A DNA stretch of 9,486 bases from Verrucomicrobiota bacterium (lineage in GTDB: Bacteria > Verrucomicrobiota > Verrucomicrobiia > Limisphaerales > JAEYXS01). The position numbers and the translations under genes were made by a program. Under the pieces are notes generated by a model. It worked only from the letters and a program-made list of their open reading frames with translations. It had not been told where the DNA came from and did not search any database. Below are positions 1 to 7,208 of the stretch, piece after piece. Location: positions 1 through 9,486 of the forward strand of contig JAJNBN010000200.1 of assembly GCA_021156225.1 (NCBI GenBank), given 5' to 3'. Each line of letters begins with the position of its first letter. Within the stretch, counting starts at the first letter, position 1.

Positions 1-2510
1 CCCTAGTGGATGGTGGCGGTGGTAACTTGTGGTGGTGCTCGGGAAATATGCTGGGCACGTTCCGCGAGGGTGAGTTTCTACAAGTGCCCACGGAGGAGGA
101 ACGGCTGCGGATGGGGGCGTCCACGGCGAGCGGATTCTGGTTGATCGAACGGAACATTTTACGGCGCTGGTCGGGGTTCAAGAAGGAGGAGGAATCGTGG
201 ACGTTGCCGGGCGGACTGGAGCCTTCGTTGATCACGGCGTTTTTCCGCGATCGTGAGGGAAATCTGTGGATCGGGACATCCGGCATGGGGCTTTATCAAT
301 TCATCGAGCAGGAAAAGGTGTTCCGTCATTTCACGAGAGAGCAGGGGCTGTCGCAAGATTCGATCTTGTCCATCGGGCAGGATAAGGAAGGAAATCTGTG
401 GATCGGCACGAATGGTGGCGGGTTGAACCGGATGCGGGAAAGTGCGTTTGAGGTTTACGATGTCAAAAGGGGATTATCACAGAACAACGTTTTGTCCATC
501 AGCGGCGGGCCCGATGGCTCGGTGTGGATCGGCACGGAAGGCGGCGGTCTGAACCGTTTGCGGGATGGCAACGTCCTGGCCTACCGGCAACAGGATGGCT
601 TGCGCAGCCAGATCGTGTGGTCGGTGCTGGCGGATCAGGCGGGCGATGTCTGGGCGGGAACGAAGGATGGATTGTATCGGTTCAATGGCATCCGGTTTGA
701 AGCGATCGGGAGAGGGAATCCGAACGTGACGGGCAACCTGCCGAACCAAGATGTACGGGTGATCTATGAGGACAGCAAGCGGCGGCTATGGGTGGGGACT
801 TTCGGAGGCGGGTTGACGCGAGTGGTGGATGGGCGGGCCAGCAAGACGTTCAATTCCACGACCGATCCAGCCATCTTCCACAGCAATGATGTGCGGGCTT
901 TATTGGAGGACGCCGAGGGCGGGTTGTGGATCGGCACGGGCGGTGGCGGTTTGATCCTGTTCAAGAACAGCGTATTCACGGTCTTTCGCCGGAGTGATGG
1001 AGCGGGGTTGGGCAGCGATTTCATCCGGGCGTTGTATCAAGACAGTGAAGGAGTTTTGTGGATCGGCACGAATGAAGGCCTGGTCTGCCGCAGAGGCGAA
1101 CGGTTTTCACGGTTCTCCACGGCGGATCATCTGCCGGATGATGTGATCTCGCAGATCTTCGAGGATGACCGAGGAAATCTCTGGCTGGGGACGAATCGCG
1201 GTGTGGTGAAGGTGGCGCGGCAGGCGTTGCTGAGATTTGCGGCCGGGCGGGTGAAGAGTTACGTCAGCGTTCTTTACGACCGCTCCGATGGGTTGGCGGG
1301 CCGCGAGTGCAGCGGCGGTTTTCAACCTTGGGGATACAAGGGCAGCGATGGGAAACTTTGGTTTCCCACGAGCGATGGCGTTTCGGTGATCGACCCCGTG
1401 AATATCCGGCCGGCGTCGCGGCCTCCGCTAGTGGTGGTGGAGAGCGTGCTGGCCAATGGCGTGGAGATCGTGCCCCGGCGCTACACGAATTCTGCGGAAC
1501 TGGAGTTGCAGACGGTTTACCGGGTGCCACCGGGGACGGACAAACTGGAGTTCCGCTACACGGGACTGAGTTTTGTGGCACCTCGCCGGGTGCGTTTCTC
1601 CTACCAGTTGAAGGATTATGACCCGACGGTGATCGAGGCAGAAAATCGGCGGTCGGCGACTTATCTGGATGTGCCGCCAGGGCGTTACAGTTTTCAAGTG
1701 ATGGCGGCGAACAGCGAAGGCATCCCGAACGTCATGGGGAAAACCGTGGGTGTGCTGGTGCTGCCGCGCTTCTATCAAACGTGGTGGTTCCAGATCGGGA
1801 CAGCGGTGTTCGCGATTTTTCTGGTGTTCATTTCCTTCCGTTATCTGACGGTCCGGAAACTCCGGCAACGGCTGGTGGTGCTGGAGCAGCAACGGGTGCT
1901 GGACCGGGAACGCACGCGTATCGCCCAGGACATGCATGATGATCTGGGGGCACGCATCACGCGCATCGGCCTGCTGACCGAACTGGTCCGGCGCAAAGCT
2001 CCCAAGAACGAGGAAATGGACAAGGTGTCCTCGCGGATCGAAGAAGCCACCCGCGAAGTGGTGCATACCTTGGACGAGATCGTGTGGGCGGTGAATCCCA
2101 AGAACGATACGCTGGACCGGCTGGCGGCTTTCATCGCGCAATATGCGGAAGACTATTTCGAGATTACGCCCATCCATTGCCGGCTGGACTTGCCGACGAA
2201 CCTTCCGGCAGTGCCACTCTCGGCGGAAATGCGGCACAGCCTATTCCTGGTGGTCAAGGAGTCGCTGAACAACATCGTGAAGCATTCCGAAGCCAGCGAA
2301 GTCAAGATCACCTTGGTCTATAAAAAGCCGAAGCTGGAGATATTGATCGCGGACAATGGCAAGGGTTTCTCCCTGGAAGAGGCTGATCCCACCCGAAATG
2401 GCCTGATGAACATGAAAAAACGCATCGAGGATGGTGGTGGCAAACTCGATTTATCGAGCGAAAAGGGGAAAGGAACGCGCATCCGGCTGCAAATCAAGCT
2501 GGGTACGTAG
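1..2510 (+). CDS. Beta-propeller (Reg_prop) sensor histidine kinase, 5' end outside the window
   Basis: Two-component sensor kinase. The reading frame is open to the left edge (first full codon at 3, a CTA), so the GTG at 6 is not a trustworthy start. Residue numbers below count from that GTG; 834 are visible. Nine Reg_prop motifs of the form GxLWIGT recur at about residues 85, 129, 171, 213, 259, 305, 349, 390 and 449, spaced 41-59, with a degenerate one (GNLWWCS) at 6. Families of this kind usually have about 14 such repeats making two propellers, so several are probably off-window. A Y_Y_Y-type beta-sandwich follows at about 505-585, one transmembrane helix at about 594-612, and a coiled linker. 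The HisKA_3 dimerisation box has ERTRIAQDMHDDLG with phospho-His 644. The HATPase shows an N box (ESLNN, 752-756), a G1 box (DNGKGF, 783-788) and a GL-N-MKKR box (799-806). The propeller should sense a ligand outside the membrane and the kinase should phosphorylate the regulator 63 bp downstream. The ligand is unknown. Confidence 0.95.
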   Translation, partial: LVDGGGGNLWWCSGNMLGTFREGEFLQVPTEEERLRMGASTASGFWLIERNILRRWSGFKKEEESWTLPGGLEPSLITAFFRDREGNLWIGTSGMGLYQFIEQEKVFRHFTREQGLSQDSILSIGQDKEGNLWIGTNGGGLNRMRESAFEVYDVKRGLSQNNVLSISGGPDGSVWIGTEGGGLNRLRDGNVLAYRQQDGLRSQIVWSVLADQAGDVWAGTKDGLYRFNGIRFEAIGRGNPNVTGNLPNQDVRVIYEDSKRRLWVGTFGGGLTRVVDGRASKTFNSTTDPAIFHSNDVRALLEDAEGGLWIGTGGGGLILFKNSVFTVFRRSDGAGLGSDFIRALYQDSEGVLWIGTNEGLVCRRGERFSRFSTADHLPDDVISQIFEDDRGNLWLGTNRGVVKVARQALLRFAAGRVKSYVSVLYDRSDGLAGRECSGGFQPWGYKGSDGKLWFPTSDGVSVIDPVNIRPASRPPLVVVESVLANGVEIVPRRYTNSAELELQTVYRVPPGTDKLEFRYTGLSFVAPRRVRFSYQLKDYDPTVIEAENRRSATYLDVPPGRYSFQVMAANSEGIPNVMGKTVGVLVLPRFYQTWWFQIGTAVFAIFLVFISFRYLTVRKLRQRLVVLEQQRVLDRERTRIAQDMHDDLGARITRIGLLTELVRRKAPKNEEMDKVSSRIEEATREVVHTLDEIVWAVNPKNDTLDRLAAFIAQYAEDYFEITPIHCRLDLPTNLPAVPLSAEMRHSLFLVVKESLNNIVKHSEASEVKITLVYKKPKLEILIADNGKGFSLEEADPTRNGLMNMKKRIEDGGGKLDLSSEKGKGTRIRLQIKLGT

Positions 2511-2573
2511 TTTTGCATCTTGGAGGTGGAAGAGAATTGCCGTATAGTCTCCTTATTCCAAAACCAATTACGC

Positions 2574-3200
2574 ATGGCCATCAAAGTTTCAATCGTCGAG
2601 GATGATGAGGGCGTCCGGGACAGCCTGGCCGCTCTGATCAATGACGCAGAGGGTTTTCAGTGTGTCAGCTCCCACGCCACGGCTGAGGATGCCATCCAGC
2701 ATCTGCCGGAAAAAAAGCCGGATGTGGTGCTCATGGACATCAACCTGCCGAACATGTCGGGGATCGATTGCGTGCGGAAGTTGAAGGAGTTGGCGCCGCA
2801 GACGCAGATTATGATGCTGACCATGTATGAGGATCCCGAGCAGATCTTCAACTCCTTGGCTGCCGGAGCCAGCGGTTATCTGTTGAAGCGCACGCCTCAC
2901 GCGAAGCTGCTGGACGCCATCCAGGAAGTGCAACGGGGTGCTTCGCCCATGTCGGGCAAGATCGCACGCGTGGTGGTCCAGTATTTCCAGAAGAAGAGCC
3001 AGCCGTCATCGGATTCGCAGGCGTTGTCCAAACGCGAACAGGAAATCCTGGAGCTTTTGTCCAAGGGCTATCGTTACAAGGAGATCGCAGATACCTTGAG
3101 CATCAGTTTTGACACCGTGCGCAGTCATCTGCGGAACATCTATGACAAGCTGCATGTCAGCTCCCGCACGGAAGCGGTGGTGAAGTATCTCAACAAATGA
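2574..3200 (+). CDS. NarL/LuxR-family response regulator
   Basis: DNA-binding response regulator of 208 residues, the expected length for the NarL/FixJ family. Receiver domain at 1-120: acidic pair D10-D11, phospho-acceptor D55 in VLMDINLP, switch T83 in MMLTMY, and K105 in GYLLKR, so every catalytic position is present. A LuxR-type helix-turn-helix occupies about 150-206: LSKREQEIL, then KEIADTLSIS and TVRSHLRNIYDKL, the recognition-helix region. The open frame extends upstream to a TTG at 2520, but ATG 2574 gives the canonical start MAIKVSIVEDDEG and is preferred. No Shine-Dalgarno is visible before it. It follows the kinase gene by 63 bp on the same strand, so the two are very probably cotranscribed and partners. 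Its last 11 bp overlap the end of the convergent fdhD gene, which leaves no room for a separate terminator. No target promoter can be assigned from the window. Confidence 0.95.
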   Translation: MAIKVSIVEDDEGVRDSLAALINDAEGFQCVSSHATAEDAIQHLPEKKPDVVLMDINLPNMSGIDCVRKLKELAPQTQIMMLTMYEDPEQIFNSLAAGASGYLLKRTPHAKLLDAIQEVQRGASPMSGKIARVVVQYFQKKSQPSSDSQALSKREQEILELLSKGYRYKEIADTLSISFDTVRSHLRNIYDKLHVSSRTEAVVKYLNK

Positions 3201-4086
3201 CGGCCTCAGCGTGGCTGTAGAGGTTCATCGTTTCACCGCGCAGAAAGCCGATGAGCAACTGGCCGCTTTCAGTGGCGAAATCCACGGCGAGGCTGGAAGG
3301 TGCTGAAACAGCGGCGACGATGGGGATGCGTGCTGCCAGCGCCTTTTGCAAAATCTCAAAGGAAGCCCGGCCGCTGACTTGCAGGATGTGGTTTTCCAAA
3401 GGCCAGACCTCATTTTCCAAGGCGTACCCGATCACCTTGTCCACCGCATTGTGACGGCCCACGTCTTCTCGGCAGACAATCAGATTCCCTTGCAGATCGA
3501 ACAGCGCGGCTGCGTGCAGTCCGCCGGTTTGCTCGAAGCCTGACTGCTGCTCGCGCAGACTGCGGGGAAGTTGCAATAGAATCTGGCGGTGCACTTGTGG
3601 CACCGTGGCGATGGGCGGAAAATGCTGGTGAACTTCCGCGATGGAAGCTTTGCCACACAGGCCGCAACTGGAAGAGGCGAAGACGTGACGGGTGAGTTTA
3701 TCGAAATCGAGGGCGACGTCGTCAGCGGTGAAAACGTTCAGGACATTGCCCGTCATGGCCGCTTCGCCACTCTGGCAATGCGCGATGTGCGTCACTTGCT
3801 GGCGTGTGGTGATCAAACCTTCGGAAATCAGGAAGCCCAGCGCGAGTTCTTCATCGTGACCCGGCGTGCGCATGGTGATGGCGATGCTCTGGCTTTGCAC
3901 TCGGATCTCCAGGGGCTCCTCTGCGGCCAAGGTATCCGGGGCGGATTCCAACTGGCCATCCGCACGAACTTTGATCACGGTGCGTTGCACGGTAGCGGAG
4001 TGCAGTGGGTCGGCGTTGGCAGGTGTGGTCACTGGGGAGAGTGTAGTGGACGGCGGATGGTTGCGCAATGCGCTGTGATTGTGCAT
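3190..4086 (-). CDS. fdhD: FdhD, formate dehydrogenase sulfurtransferase
   Basis: In the characterised family FdhD takes sulfur from a cysteine desulfurase and passes it to the bis-MGD molybdenum cofactor of formate dehydrogenase, which needs the Mo=S ligand for activity. It acts in the cytoplasm. The protein has 298 residues. Family signatures visible: EEPLEIRV (56-63), TPGHDEELALGFLISEGLI (74-92), the redox/sulfur-carrying CxxC at C141-C144 in SSCGLCGK, REDVGRHNAVDK (206-217), VSGRASFEI (237-245) and the C-terminal GFLRGETMNLY (280-290). The first 30 or so residues are rich in His, Pro and Thr and look like an extra N-terminal tail, but ATG 4086 is the only ATG before the conserved core. 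No Shine-Dalgarno is seen. Its client is almost certainly the molybdoenzyme at 4814-7054 on the same strand, although a channel gene on the other strand lies between them. It ends 11 bp inside the convergent response regulator gene. Confidence 0.96.
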   Translation of the reverse strand: MHNHSALRNHPPSTTLSPVTTPANADPLHSATVQRTVIKVRADGQLESAPDTLAAEEPLEIRVQSQSIAITMRTPGHDEELALGFLISEGLITTRQQVTHIAHCQSGEAAMTGNVLNVFTADDVALDFDKLTRHVFASSSCGLCGKASIAEVHQHFPPIATVPQVHRQILLQLPRSLREQQSGFEQTGGLHAAALFDLQGNLIVCREDVGRHNAVDKVIGYALENEVWPLENHILQVSGRASFEILQKALAARIPIVAAVSAPSSLAVDFATESGQLLIGFLRGETMNLYSHAEAVIC

Positions 4087-4135
4087 TGAGCCGGAGGTCG
4101 GTTTCCTTTACATCAGGCGTTAACAACGGTTTTTG

Positions 4136-4762
4136 ATGAACAAGTATCTTGCAGAGTTTTTTGGTGTGTTCTTTTGGATGCTCACCCTCGGGTGCGTCTC
4201 CATCAATGCGGGCGTGGGAACAATTCCAGCGATCGGCATCGGTGTGATGGTGGCGGTGATGACGATGTTGATGTGGCATGTCTCAGGAGCACACTTGAAT
4301 CCGGCAGTCTCCGTGACGATGTGGCGCAGCGGTTTGCTGCCCGGCAAAGAGCTGGCTCCTTATATCGTCTTTCAATTTCTTGGCGCGGGTGCGGCAGCCG
4401 CAGTGATCAAGGTGCTCAAACGCACTGCGGTCTCAGGCAATCTTCAATCGCACCCGGTAGCGGTCTTTACGGCGGAATTTCTTTTCACGCTGCTGCTGTG
4501 CTATGCCTTGCTGCGCCTTTGCCGGCAACGTGAGAAGCTCTCTCCCGTGGCCAGTGGCATGATGATCGGCGCAATCATCACGGGCGGGGTCTTCGCGATG
4601 GGGACAGTGTCGGGTGCTTTGTTTAATCCGGCCACCACTTTGGGGTCGGGTATGGTGGGATTATTGCCGTTCAAAAGTTTGATCCTCTATTGGGCGGCAC
4701 AAGTGATGGCGGGGTTTGTAGCCCCGTACGCCTATCGTGGATTGAATCCAGATCGGAAGTAA
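4136..4762 (+). CDS. Small MIP/aquaporin-family channel lacking the filter arginine
   Basis: Integral inner-membrane channel of the major intrinsic protein fold, 208 residues, short for the family (about 230-280). It starts MNKYLAEFFGVFFWMLTLG, a typical MIP first helix. The first NPA box is HVSGAHLNPAVSV with NPA at 55-57, and the second is VSGALFNPATTLG with NPA at 164-166. About six hydrophobic segments can be drawn, plus the two half-helices carrying NPA. In water and glycerol channels the second NPA is followed by Arg, which narrows the pore. Here residue 167 is Thr, and the position matching AqpZ Phe43 appears to be Ile35, so the pore should be wider and less polar than in AqpZ. Substrate cannot be read directly. 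The loop between the two halves (about 95-108) is short. ATG 4136 is chosen over an adjacent TTG at 4133; no ribosome binding site is visible. It is divergent from fdhD (49 bp apart) and convergent with the molybdoenzyme (51 bp). Confidence 0.9.
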   Translation: MNKYLAEFFGVFFWMLTLGCVSINAGVGTIPAIGIGVMVAVMTMLMWHVSGAHLNPAVSVTMWRSGLLPGKELAPYIVFQFLGAGAAAAVIKVLKRTAVSGNLQSHPVAVFTAEFLFTLLLCYALLRLCRQREKLSPVASGMMIGAIITGGVFAMGTVSGALFNPATTLGSGMVGLLPFKSLILYWAAQVMAGFVAPYAYRGLNPDRK

Positions 4763-4787
4763 GCGATCTATCGTCGAACTAACTCGG

Positions 4788-4801
4788 TGCGGAGAACCGC
4801 A
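4788..4801. terminator. Weak hairpin between convergent genes
   Basis: TGCGG-AGAA-CCGCA forms a perfect 5-bp stem with a 4-nt loop in the 51-bp gap between the ends of the channel gene (+) and the molybdoenzyme gene (-). Its position suits a shared bidirectional terminator, but the stem is short and no T-tract follows on either strand, so the call is tentative. Confidence 0.25.
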
Positions 4802-4813
4802 GCGGGTGTTGCC

Positions 4814-7054
4814 TCAAATCTTCTCGATGCGAATCTGACAATTGTAGTCCGGCACGCCACCCATCGTATCCACCGCGCCGCGACGGATGATGATGTTGCC
4901 TTCGGGCCACATGACTTGCAGGTTGCCCGGAGCGATGGCAGCGATGAAGACGCGGCCTTCGTAACGGCCCAGTTCATTCACCAGGGCGATACGGTCATCC
5001 TGTTTGAGATGCAGTGAGGAGGCATCATCCGGACTGATAAAGATGGCATCGCGCGCGGCTCCCGTGAGCGGATCGATCTCCGCGTAGATGAGCGTGTTGA
5101 ACTGCTTGCCGCGTCGGGTGCTGACCTCAAAGAGACCAGCGGGACGATTTTTGCGGAGTTGGGGAATCTCCACCACGCGGAAATGGCCTTTGCCATCGGC
5201 AGTGGGGAAACGGCCATTGGCGCAGAGATGCGGGCCTCCGTATTGCACGGCATCCCCGGTGTCTTTCAGATTCTCGATGCCGCGATAGAAGGGGACCACT
5301 TTGGCGATCTCCTCGCGGATATCTGGACCATTCTCACATCCCAGCTCATCGGCCCGGTCGGGGTAGGTTGCGGCGGCGATGTCCAAAAGAATCTTCCATT
5401 CCGCGCGTGCTTCACCGACCTGGCGAGGTATTTCGGGGCTGAAAGCGATGCGACGTTCGGTGGTCGTCTCAATGCCACCGCCGTCCTGTTCGTAACGCGT
5501 CTTGGCGGGCAAGAGAATGACTTCCTCCTGCGGTTCGATGAACATCTGGTCCGTCAGGATGATATCCTGATGCACGCGCAAGGGGACATTGGCCATGGCC
5601 TTGGCGACGTAATCCGGCTCGGGCAGGGTGCGGAGGAAGTTGCCGCCCAGACAATAGAGCATGTCGAGTTCACCGCGGGCACAGCCTTCCACCATCTCGG
5701 TAGCGGGGAGGCCTGGCCATGAGGGAACTTCAAAACCGTAGTGATCAGCGAGTTCGCGCGCATTCTCCACCGTGATGGCTTTGCCACCGGGAAAGGCCGT
5801 GGCGTAAGCTCCCATCTCCGCGCCGCCTTGCACACTGGAATGGCCACGGATGGGCATGAGCCCGTTTTTATCGCGGCCCACATAACCACGGGCGAGGCCG
5901 AGATTCAGAATCATGGAAACACCATCGCCGCCGAAGGTGTGTTGCGTGATCCCCATGCTCCAGACGAGCACCGCGTTCTTCGCATCGCGGATGATCTGGG
6001 CGAATTCGAGCATGTCCGCCTGGCTCAAACCAGATTCACGTTCCAGTTCAGGCCAATCGTATCTGGCGACAGCGGTTTTCAGGACTTCAAAATCCGTCGT
6101 GTGGTTCGCGATGAACTCGTGGTTCAGCCAGCCTTCGGCGATAAGGATTTTCAGGACGCCGTAGAGGAAGGGAATATCGCCGCCTTGGGTGACCGGGAAC
6201 CAGTAGTCTGCGATGTCCGTGCCGAAGAGCGCGCTGCTGGTCGTGGAAGGCACCCAGTAGCGCTTCATGCCCGGTTCCAGATACGGATTCACCATCACGA
6301 CCTTGGTGCCCAGCACTTTGGCCTCGTGCAGATACTTGGTGGTGACGGGCTGGTCATTTGCCGGGTTCGCGCCGAAGAAAATGATGAGATCGGTGCCATA
6401 CCAATCCTTGTAACTGCACGTGGTGGCGGCCACGCCGATACCGTATTTCATCGCGCCGGTGGAGGGCGAATGACAAAGGCGGGCGGCGTTATCGATGTTA
6501 TTCGTGCGGAGAAAACGGGCGACTTTTTGCGCCACGTAATAAACCTCATTGGTCACGCCTCGCGAGGTGACGAAGAAAGCCAGACGCTTGGGATCGGCAA
6601 CTCGGATGCGTCTACCGATGCGGCTGAGAGCATCATCCCAAGTGATGCGGCGGAAGCCTTTATCGCCTTTGCAACGGAGCATGGGATAGGAGAGGCGGCC
6701 GAGTTCGCGAAGTTGCTGCTGCTGTTGCTGGGAGAGCTTGCTGCGCAGGGCTTCGATGTCAGAAAGCAGGGTGTGATCGCACTCCGGCATCGTGTTGAGC
6801 CGGAGTAGATTCAGGCGCGTCATGCAGAGGTGGACGCCAGGAATGGTCCAGTCGTGCAGGCCCGCGACACCGAGGGCGCACCCATCGCAGACGCCTTTGG
6901 TGATGACCTTGTAGGCATAAGGCAGATTGTCGCGATTCTTCCAGATGATGCCGATCATGTCGCGAAAGTGCTTGGGCTTCGTCTCGCCCAGGCCGAAGGG
7001 GATGGCGGCGCGGAGCTTGGCTTTCCAATCACTTTCTATTTTGCGGCTGGGCAT
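4814..7054 (-). CDS. FdhF/YdeP-type molybdopterin oxidoreductase (formate dehydrogenase-like)
   Basis: Large catalytic subunit of the bis-MGD molybdoenzyme (DMSO reductase) superfamily, 746 residues, close to the usual size of the FdhF/YdeP subgroup. Visible order: an N-terminal region with VCDGCALGVAG, Cys at 56, 59 and 77, the presumed Fe-S site; GDKGFRRITWDDAL (130-143), typical of the molybdopterin domain; ARLCHSPS (191-198), where C194-H195 occupy the place of the Sec/Cys-His pair that binds Mo and the proton in formate dehydrogenases; FFGANPANDQP (226-236); the cofactor segment with MPIRGHSSVQGGAEMGAY (400-417); and a C-terminal molydop-binding barrel from about 640 to 746. There is a run of seven Gln at 109-115. 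No Tat signal is seen, so it is probably cytoplasmic. ATG 7054 is the start; no Shine-Dalgarno. fdhD nearby supports a sulfurated cofactor and formate chemistry. No electron-transfer subunit is adjacent. Within this subgroup the true substrate is often unproven, so formate oxidation is likely but not certain. Confidence 0.92.
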   Translation of the reverse strand: MPSRKIESDWKAKLRAAIPFGLGETKPKHFRDMIGIIWKNRDNLPYAYKVITKGVCDGCALGVAGLHDWTIPGVHLCMTRLNLLRLNTMPECDHTLLSDIEALRSKLSQQQQQQLRELGRLSYPMLRCKGDKGFRRITWDDALSRIGRRIRVADPKRLAFFVTSRGVTNEVYYVAQKVARFLRTNNIDNAARLCHSPSTGAMKYGIGVAATTCSYKDWYGTDLIIFFGANPANDQPVTTKYLHEAKVLGTKVVMVNPYLEPGMKRYWVPSTTSSALFGTDIADYWFPVTQGGDIPFLYGVLKILIAEGWLNHEFIANHTTDFEVLKTAVARYDWPELERESGLSQADMLEFAQIIRDAKNAVLVWSMGITQHTFGGDGVSMILNLGLARGYVGRDKNGLMPIRGHSSVQGGAEMGAYATAFPGGKAITVENARELADHYGFEVPSWPGLPATEMVEGCARGELDMLYCLGGNFLRTLPEPDYVAKAMANVPLRVHQDIILTDQMFIEPQEEVILLPAKTRYEQDGGGIETTTERRIAFSPEIPRQVGEARAEWKILLDIAAATYPDRADELGCENGPDIREEIAKVVPFYRGIENLKDTGDAVQYGGPHLCANGRFPTADGKGHFRVVEIPQLRKNRPAGLFEVSTRRGKQFNTLIYAEIDPLTGAARDAIFISPDDASSLHLKQDDRIALVNELGRYEGRVFIAAIAPGNLQVMWPEGNIIIRRGAVDTMGGVPDYNCQIRIEKI

Positions 7055-7083
7055 GGATTAATAAAAATAGTCAGAAACTGCAG

Positions 7084-7098
7084 AGGATTTCACATCCT
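7084..7098. repeat. Short inverted repeat upstream of the molybdoenzyme gene
   Basis: AGGAT-TTCAC-ATCCT is a 5-bp inverted repeat with a 5-nt spacer, 30 bp upstream of the molybdoenzyme start on the minus strand. It could be an operator or a small leader hairpin. Five base pairs are not far above chance, so this is only noted. The sequence between it and the start is AT-rich (TATTTTTATTAAT on the minus strand) and may hold a -10 element, but I cannot place a matching -35. Confidence 0.2.
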
Positions 7099-7110
7099 TT
7101 GCAAACGAGC

Positions 7111-7188
7111 GAGCCGTGGGCTCTCTCACTCCTCACCCCGGCCCTCTCCTCGGCCGAAGTTCGGCTTCCAAGAGGAGAGGGAGGGGAG
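7111..7188. repeat. Long imperfect palindrome (REP-like element)
   Basis: Most of the 154-bp gap between the dehydrogenase and the molybdoenzyme is a nested palindrome. The main stem pairs CCCTCTCCTC (7142-7151) perfectly with GAGGAGAGGG (7172-7181). An inner stem pairs GCCGAA (7153-7158) with TTCGGC (7160-7165). An outer stem can pair CCCC (7136-7139) with GGGG (7183-7186) across small bulges. A separate hairpin GAGCC-GTG-GGCTC lies at 7111-7123. The pyrimidine-rich left arm and purine-rich right arm, with CTCACCCC at the outside, resemble intergenic palindromic repeats I recall as dispersed in many bacterial genomes. In the minus-strand transcript it would fold just after the dehydrogenase stop, so it could end transcription or protect the 3' end. 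There is no U-tract. Whether it is repeated in this genome cannot be seen from one window. Confidence 0.65.
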
Positions 7189-7208
7189 ACGTCGTTAGCT
7201 TCGAGGGC

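Noticed and set aside
250..1370. Recurrent tract encoding GxLWIGT, seen as a tandem DNA repeat
   Set aside because: It is the protein-level Reg_prop repeat of a beta-propeller. The copies are diverged at DNA level and spaced like propeller blades, so it is not a separate repeat array or CRISPR.
1428..2237. 269-codon minus-strand open frame inside the kinase gene
   Set aside because: It is antisense to conserved Y_Y_Y and HisKA_3 coding sequence. The product is rich in His, Arg and Pro with no recognisable domain, as expected from a GC-rich shadow frame.
3589..4089. 166-codon plus-strand open frame across fdhD
   Set aside because: It is antisense to the conserved CxxC region of FdhD and its product is low-complexity with no domain.
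5741..6808. 355-codon plus-strand open frame inside the molybdoenzyme gene
   Set aside because: It lies opposite conserved molybdopterin-domain sequence. Its product shows no family motif and the real gene on the other strand is certain.
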